Below, piece after piece: positions 9,296 through 13,176 of a stretch of DNA of 13,176 nt. Made by a program: the position numbers and the translations under genes. The notes under the pieces were generated by a model. The model did no database searches and was not told the DNA's origin. It worked only from the letters and a program-made list of their open reading frames with translations. Each line of letters begins with the position of its first letter. Position 1 is the stretch's first letter. This DNA is from Sphingomonas bacterium (GTDB lineage: Bacteria; Pseudomonadota; Alphaproteobacteria; Sphingomonadales; Sphingomonadaceae), in the NCBI RefSeq assembly GCF_903643065.1, contig NZ_CAHJWX010000021.1, positions 1 through 13,176 on the forward strand, given 5' to 3'.

Positions 9296-9535
9296 GTGAA
9301 GTACGCGACATTGATCATGACGATGACGGCCGCGTCGCTCGCGGTGACACCGGCGCTGGCGGCGCCGGTCAACCCGGCCGCGTCGCTGTCGATCGTCAAG
9401 GCCCGCGCCAGCACGCCGGCGGCGCACCGCAGCAAGCTGGCCGGTGGCGGAGCGGTGATCGCGGGCATCGCCGCCGTGGCGGTGATCGCCGGGGTCATCA
9501 TCGTCGCCAGCGACGATAAGGGCAGTAGCCGCTAG
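9296..9535 (+). CDS. Small secreted or membrane protein, sphingomonad-type, function unknown
   Basis: 79 aa from GTG. A signal peptide (VKYATLIMTMTAASLAVTPALAA) is followed by a short Ala/Ser-rich linker, then a single long hydrophobic helix near the C-terminus (AGGGAVIAGIAAVAVIAGVIIVA, about residues 50-72), and a polar SDDKGSSR end. It resembles a group of small proteins common in Sphingomonas-like genomes, with Gly-rich membrane helix and Asp/Ser-rich tail; no function is known to me. The divergent SPL-like gene begins 116 nt upstream, so the two may share a control region, though I cannot point to a promoter. A terminator-like hairpin follows 31 nt after the stop. The longer start at 9218 would add 26 residues that do not look secretory. 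Confidence 0.75.
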   Translation: MKYATLIMTMTAASLAVTPALAAPVNPAASLSIVKARASTPAAHRSKLAGGGAVIAGIAAVAVIAGVIIVASDDKGSSR

Positions 9536-9560
9536 GCGATCGGCCGATCCGGCAGGTACG

Positions 9561-9588
9561 AAAAAAGGGGAGCCTCGCGGCTCCCCTT
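9561..9588 (-). terminator. Intrinsic terminator of glnA (probably bidirectional)
   Basis: Perfect stem GGGGAGCC (9567-9574), TCGC loop (9575-9578) and GGCTCCCC (9579-9586), extendable by two A-T pairs. Read on the minus strand it ends in six T (complement of AAAAAA, 9561-9566), a textbook intrinsic terminator for glnA. On the plus strand it has only CTTCTTGT after the stem, so it may weakly terminate the small secreted protein gene too. Confidence 0.85.
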
Positions 9589-9593
9589 CTTGT

Positions 9594-9618
9594 CACGGCA
9601 CGGCATGGCATGACATGG
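9594..9618. repeat. Short pentanucleotide tandem repeat, CACGG/CATGG-type, five units
   Basis: Reads CACGG, CACGG, CATGG, CATGA, CATGG, five 5-bp units with one or two changes each. It lies between the glnA terminator and the glnA stop, outside any gene. The units are too few and too imperfect to prove active slippage. Confidence 0.5.
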
Positions 9619-9636
9619 CCAGGAACGGCCAGCGCG

Positions 9637-11049
9637 TCAGCCGCTATAGTACATGTCGAACTCGACCGGGCTGGGCGTCATCTCCCAGCGCGCGACCTCG
9701 CCGCGCTTGATCTCGACATAGGCCTCGATCTGGTCCTTCGAGAACACGTCGCCCTTGAGCAGGAAGTCGTGATCGGCCTCCAGGCTGTCCAGCGCCTCGC
9801 GCAGCGACGCGCACACGGTGGGGACATTGGCGAGCTCGGCGGGCGGCAGGTCGTACAGGTTCTTGTCCATCGCCTCGCCGGGATGCAGCCGGCTCTGGAT
9901 GCCGTCCAGCCCCGCCATCAGCAACGCCGCATAGGCGAGGTAGGGATTGGCGAGCGCGTCGGGGAAGCGGACCTCGACGCGCTTCGACTTGGCGCCGGTG
10001 CCATAGGGGATGCGACACGAGGCCGAGCGGTTGCGCGACGAATAGGCGAGCAGCACCGGCGCCTCGTAACCCGGCACCAGTCGCTTGTATGAATTGGTGG
10101 ACGGATTGGTGAAGGCGTTGATCGCCTTGGCATGCTTGATGATGCCGCCGATGAAGAACAGGCACATCTCCGACAGGCCCGCATAGCCGTGGCCCGCGAA
10201 CGACGGCTCGCCCTTCGTCCAGATCGAGAAATGGGTGTGCATCCCCGAGCCGTTATCTTCCTTGATCGGCTTGGGCATGAAGGTCGCCGTCTTGCCATAG
10301 GCGTGCGCGACCTGGTGGACGACGTATTTGTAGATCTGCATCCGGTCGGCGGTGGTGGTCAGCGTGCCGAAGGTGAGGCCAAGCTCGTGCTGCCCGGCGG
10401 CGACCTCGTGGTGATGCTTGTCGCAGGGCAGGCCCATCTCCAGCATGGTCGAGACCATCTCGCCGCGGATGTCGACCGCCGAGTCGACCGGCGCAACCGG
10501 GAAATAGCCGCCCTTGGCGCGCGGCCGGTGCGCGAGATTGCCGCCCTCATATTCGCGGCCGGTGTTGGTCGGCAGCTCGATGTCGTCGATCTTGTAGAAG
10601 CTGGTCGCGTAGCTGTTCTCGAAGCGGACGTCGTCGAACAGGAAGAACTCGGCCTCCGGCCCGACATAGACGGTGTCGCCGATCCCGGTCTGGCCCAGAT
10701 AGGCCTCGGCGCGCTTGGCGGTGGAGCGCGGGTCGCGCGCGTAGAGCTCGCCCGTCGAGGGTTCGACGATGTCGCAGAACACGATCAGCATCGGCGTCGC
10801 CGAGAACGGATCGGTGTAGACCGCGTCCAGGTCGGGCTTGAGGATCATGTCGCTCTCGTTGATCGCCTTCCAGCCCTCGATCGACGAGCCGTCGAACATC
10901 AGGCCGTCCGTCCACTCGTCCTCGCCCATCACGGATGCGACCATGGTCAGGTGCTGCCACTTGCCCTTGGGATCGGTGAAGCGGAGGTCAACCCACTCGA
11001 TCTCCTGGTCCTTGATCATCTTGAGCACGTCGTCGGCGGTGTTCGGCAT
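9637..11049 (-). CDS. glnA: Glutamine synthetase type I
   Basis: 470 aa, usual length for bacterial GSI. It condenses glutamate and ammonia to glutamine at ATP cost and acts as a dodecamer in the cytoplasm. Seen: the beta-grasp N-terminal part ([14 protein letters not shown]), [18 protein letters not shown], the ATP/metal motifs GMHTHFS and [21 protein letters not shown], and the adenylylation site NLYDLPPAE with Tyr399. The Tyr implies control by GlnE-type adenylyltransferase, fed by the PII protein whose gene is just upstream. The chosen start is the ATG at 11047-11049 ([12 protein letters not shown]); the frame stays open further upstream through the glnB region, but that is a shadow. The gene lies 26 nt after glnB and ends in a strong terminator. 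Confidence 0.98.
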   Translation of the reverse strand: MPNTADDVLKMIKDQEIEWVDLRFTDPKGKWQHLTMVASVMGEDEWTDGLMFDGSSIEGWKAINESDMILKPDLDAVYTDPFSATPMLIVFCDIVEPSTGELYARDPRSTAKRAEAYLGQTGIGDTVYVGPEAEFFLFDDVRFENSYATSFYKIDDIELPTNTGREYEGGNLAHRPRAKGGYFPVAPVDSAVDIRGEMVSTMLEMGLPCDKHHHEVAAGQHELGLTFGTLTTTADRMQIYKYVVHQVAHAYGKTATFMPKPIKEDNGSGMHTHFSIWTKGEPSFAGHGYAGLSEMCLFFIGGIIKHAKAINAFTNPSTNSYKRLVPGYEAPVLLAYSSRNRSASCRIPYGTGAKSKRVEVRFPDALANPYLAYAALLMAGLDGIQSRLHPGEAMDKNLYDLPPAELANVPTVCASLREALDSLEADHDFLLKGDVFSKDQIEAYVEIKRGEVARWEMTPSPVEFDMYYSG

Positions 11050-11075
11050 GGGTCGCTCTCTCGTTGGGAGGGTGA

Positions 11076-11423
<348 letters not shown>

Positions 11424-11454
11424 TCACGGAAGCCGTGACTCGCCCGAACGGGCG
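11424..11454 (-). promoter_or_regulatory. Two adjacent inverted repeats in the glnB leader
   Basis: In glnB reading direction: CGCCCG TT CGGGCG (11454-11441), two bases, then TCACGG CTT CCGTGA (11438-11424). The last base of the second arm is the first A of AAGGA, the ribosome site of glnB. Both arms are perfect 6-bp pairs. They could be leader hairpins near the start or operators. Function is inferred from position. Confidence 0.4.
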
Positions 11455-11541
11455 GATCGAACAGAGGGTGACAGCGGTTGCCCTCTTCCGCAATGCACAA
11501 TTCGCGGGAGAGGAGGTGGCGCGGGCTCGCGACGGACCGGC

Positions 11542-12891
11542 TCATCCCTGTGCCGCCAGCCACTCCTCGAGCCATTTGATCGTATAGTCCCCACGCTGGA
11601 ACTCCGGATCGTCCAGCAGCGCCTGATGCAGCGGGATGGTGGTGATCGGCCCCTCGATCACGAACTCCTCCAGCGCGCGGCGCAGGCGGGCGAGGCAGCG
11701 CTCGCGGGTAGTGCCGTAGACGATCAGCTTGGCGACCATCGAGTCATAGTATGGCGGGACGCGATAACCGGCGTAGAGCCCCGAATCGACGCGGACGTGC
11801 ATGCCGCCGGGCGCATGATATTGCCTCACCAGCCCGGGCGAGGGCGCGAAGGTGCGTGGGTCCTCGGCGTTGATGCGGCACTCGATCGCATGGCCGCGGA
11901 ACTGCACCTCCTCCTGCCGGCAGGACAGCGGCTCGCCCTCGGCGATCCTGATCTGCTCGCGGACGAGGTCGAGGCCGGTGACCATCTCCGTCACCGGGTG
12001 CTCGACCTGTAGCCGGGTGTTCATCTCGATGAAGTAGAAGTCGCCCGCTTCCCACAGGAACTCGATGGTGCCGGCGCCGCGATAGCCCATGTCGGCCATG
12101 GCTCGGGCGACGATGCCCCCCATCCGCGCGCGCTCGTCGGCGGTGATGATCGGCGAGGGCGCTTCTTCCAGCACCTTCTGGTGCCGCCGCTGGAGCGAGC
12201 AGTCGCGTTCGCCCAGGTGGATCGCCTGGCCCTGGCCGTCGCCGAACACCTGGAACTCGATGTGGCGCGGGTTGCCGAGATATTTCTCCAGATACACGGT
12301 CGCGTCGCCGAACGCCGCCTTGGCCTCGCTGCCGGCCTGCGCCATCAACGGTTCGAGCTGGTCGGGGCTGGTACAGACCTTCATGCCGCGCCCGCCGCCG
12401 CCGGACGCCGCCTTGATGATGACCGGATAGCCGATCGCGTCGGCGAGCCGCCTCGCCTCGACCGGGTCGTCCACCGCGCCATCGGAGCCCGGCACCAGCG
12501 GCAGGCCGAGCGCGCCGGCGGTCCGCTTGGCCTCCACCTTGTCGCCCATGGTGCGGATATGCTCGGGCTTCGGCCCGACGAAGATGAGGTTGTGCAGCTC
12601 GACGATCTCGGCGAACCGCGCATTCTCGCTGAGAAAGCCATAGCCCGGGTGGATCGCGTCGGCGCCGCTGATCTCGGCGGCGGAGATGATGTTGGGGATG
12701 TTGAGGTAGCTGTCCTTCGCCGCCGGCGGCCCGATGCAGATCGCCTGGTCGGCGAGCCGGACGTGCATCGCGTCGGCATCGGCCGTGGAGTGGACCGCCA
12801 CCGTCGCGATCCCCATCTCGTGACAGGCGCGATGGATGCGCAGCGCGATCTCGCCGCGATTGGCGATCAGCAGCTTCTTGATCCTGGCCAT
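11542..12891 (-). CDS. accC: Biotin carboxylase subunit of acetyl-CoA carboxylase
   Basis: 449 aa, identical in length to the E. coli enzyme. It carboxylates the biotin on BCCP using ATP and bicarbonate, the first half of acetyl-CoA carboxylase in fatty acid synthesis. ATP-grasp features, numbered one higher than E. coli: Lys160 in [15 protein letters not shown], the glycine-rich loop 164-171, His210 in [10 protein letters not shown], Lys239 in [11 protein letters not shown], and the [14 protein letters not shown] catalytic strand with Glu289, Asn291 and Arg293. The N-terminus [19 protein letters not shown] is typical. Only one base separates it from the accB stop, so translation is coupled. 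It ends 127 nt before glnB. Confidence 0.98.
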   Translation of the reverse strand: MARIKKLLIANRGEIALRIHRACHEMGIATVAVHSTADADAMHVRLADQAICIGPPAAKDSYLNIPNIISAAEISGADAIHPGYGFLSENARFAEIVELHNLIFVGPKPEHIRTMGDKVEAKRTAGALGLPLVPGSDGAVDDPVEARRLADAIGYPVIIKAASGGGGRGMKVCTSPDQLEPLMAQAGSEAKAAFGDATVYLEKYLGNPRHIEFQVFGDGQGQAIHLGERDCSLQRRHQKVLEEAPSPIITADERARMGGIVARAMADMGYRGAGTIEFLWEAGDFYFIEMNTRLQVEHPVTEMVTGLDLVREQIRIAEGEPLSCRQEEVQFRGHAIECRINAEDPRTFAPSPGLVRQYHAPGGMHVRVDSGLYAGYRVPPYYDSMVAKLIVYGTTRERCLARLRRALEEFVIEGPITTIPLHQALLDDPEFQRGDYTIKWLEEWLAAQG

Positions 12892-12892
12892 G

Positions 12893-13176
12893 TCAGGCGA
12901 GGACGACGAGCGGCTGGTCGAACTCGACGGGCTGGCCGTTGCCGACCAGCACCTCGCGCACGGTGCCGGCGCTGGGGGCGGTGATCGGGTTCATCACCTT
13001 CATCGCCTCGATGATGACCAGCGTGTCGCCGGCCGCGACCTGCTGGCCGGGTGACACGAACGGCTTGGCGCCGGGCTCGGCGGACAGATAGGCGGTGCCG
13101 ACCATCGGCGACTTGACCGCGTTGACCGCCGCGGCGGGCGCCGACGCGCCGATTTCGGCCGGCGCGGCGGTGGCCG
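12893..13176 (-). CDS. accB: Biotin carboxyl carrier protein (partial, N-terminal end outside window)
   Basis: The C-terminal biotinyl domain is visible, with the biotinylation motif EAMKVMN whose Lys carries biotin; it fits the hammerhead fold ([21 protein letters not shown] before it, PLVVLA at the end). Upstream, the frame is open to the window edge with the Ala/Pro-rich linker typical of BCCP ([20 protein letters not shown]), so the ATG at 13103-13105 is internal and the true start lies beyond the window. The stop is one base before the accC start, the usual accBC order. Confidence 0.97.
   Translation of the reverse strand, partial: ATAAPAEIGASAPAAAVNAVKSPMVGTAYLSAEPGAKPFVSPGQQVAAGDTLVIIEAMKVMNPITAPSAGTVREVLVGNGQPVEFDQPLVVLA

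Noticed and set aside
9180..9311. 44-codon N-terminal extension of the SPL-like gene
   Set aside because: It would overlap the small divergent gene and its ribosome site, and the residues do not resemble a domain.

Overview
The window is a stretch of chromosome from a high-GC alphaproteobacterium. Protein style points to the Sphingomonadales (Sphingomonas or a close relative). This is inferred from remembered family resemblance: the Der first G4 motif reads NKAE, PurL is the small single-chain type, and an Hpt protein and a small Gly/Ala/Val-rich secreted protein look sphingomonad-like. No database search was run. Genes are densely packed; no stretch over 300 bases lacks a gene, and I see no rRNA, tRNA, CRISPR array or insertion sequence.

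Region 1 (1-4668, + strand) is the envelope and ribosome-assembly cluster: the C-terminal part of a YfgM-like TPR protein, then bamB (outer-membrane protein assembly lipoprotein, overlapping by 4 nt), then der (tandem GTPase for 50S assembly). The order yfgM-bamB-der is widely kept in proteobacteria. Here a two-gene cassette sits between bamB and der (about 1805-3330). It holds a 305-aa protein with a colicin-like glycine-rich hydrophobic hairpin and no signal peptide, followed by a small three-helix membrane protein. I read this pair as a candidate pore-forming effector with its immunity protein. It is the most unusual part of the window.

Region 2 (4778-5200, +) is a stand-alone histidine phosphotransfer (Hpt) protein. 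It converges on purL across a short spacer that contains a strong bulged hairpin.

Region 3 (9179 down to 5249, - strand) is a tight three-gene run: a spore-photoproduct-lyase-like radical SAM protein that keeps the CX3CX2C cluster motif and a Cys matching the proposed H-atom donor of Bacillus SPL, a secreted PEBP/YbhB-like protein, and purL (FGAM synthase). A small secreted or membrane protein is divergent from it at 9296-9535 (+).

Region 4 (13176 down to 9637, - strand) is core metabolism: accB (partial) and accC for the biotin arm of acetyl-CoA carboxylase, then glnB (PII) and glnA (glutamine synthetase) as a nitrogen-assimilation operon. The glnB leader carries two back-to-back perfect inverted repeats that end at the Shine-Dalgarno. 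glnA ends in a clear intrinsic terminator preceded by a short pentanucleotide repeat.
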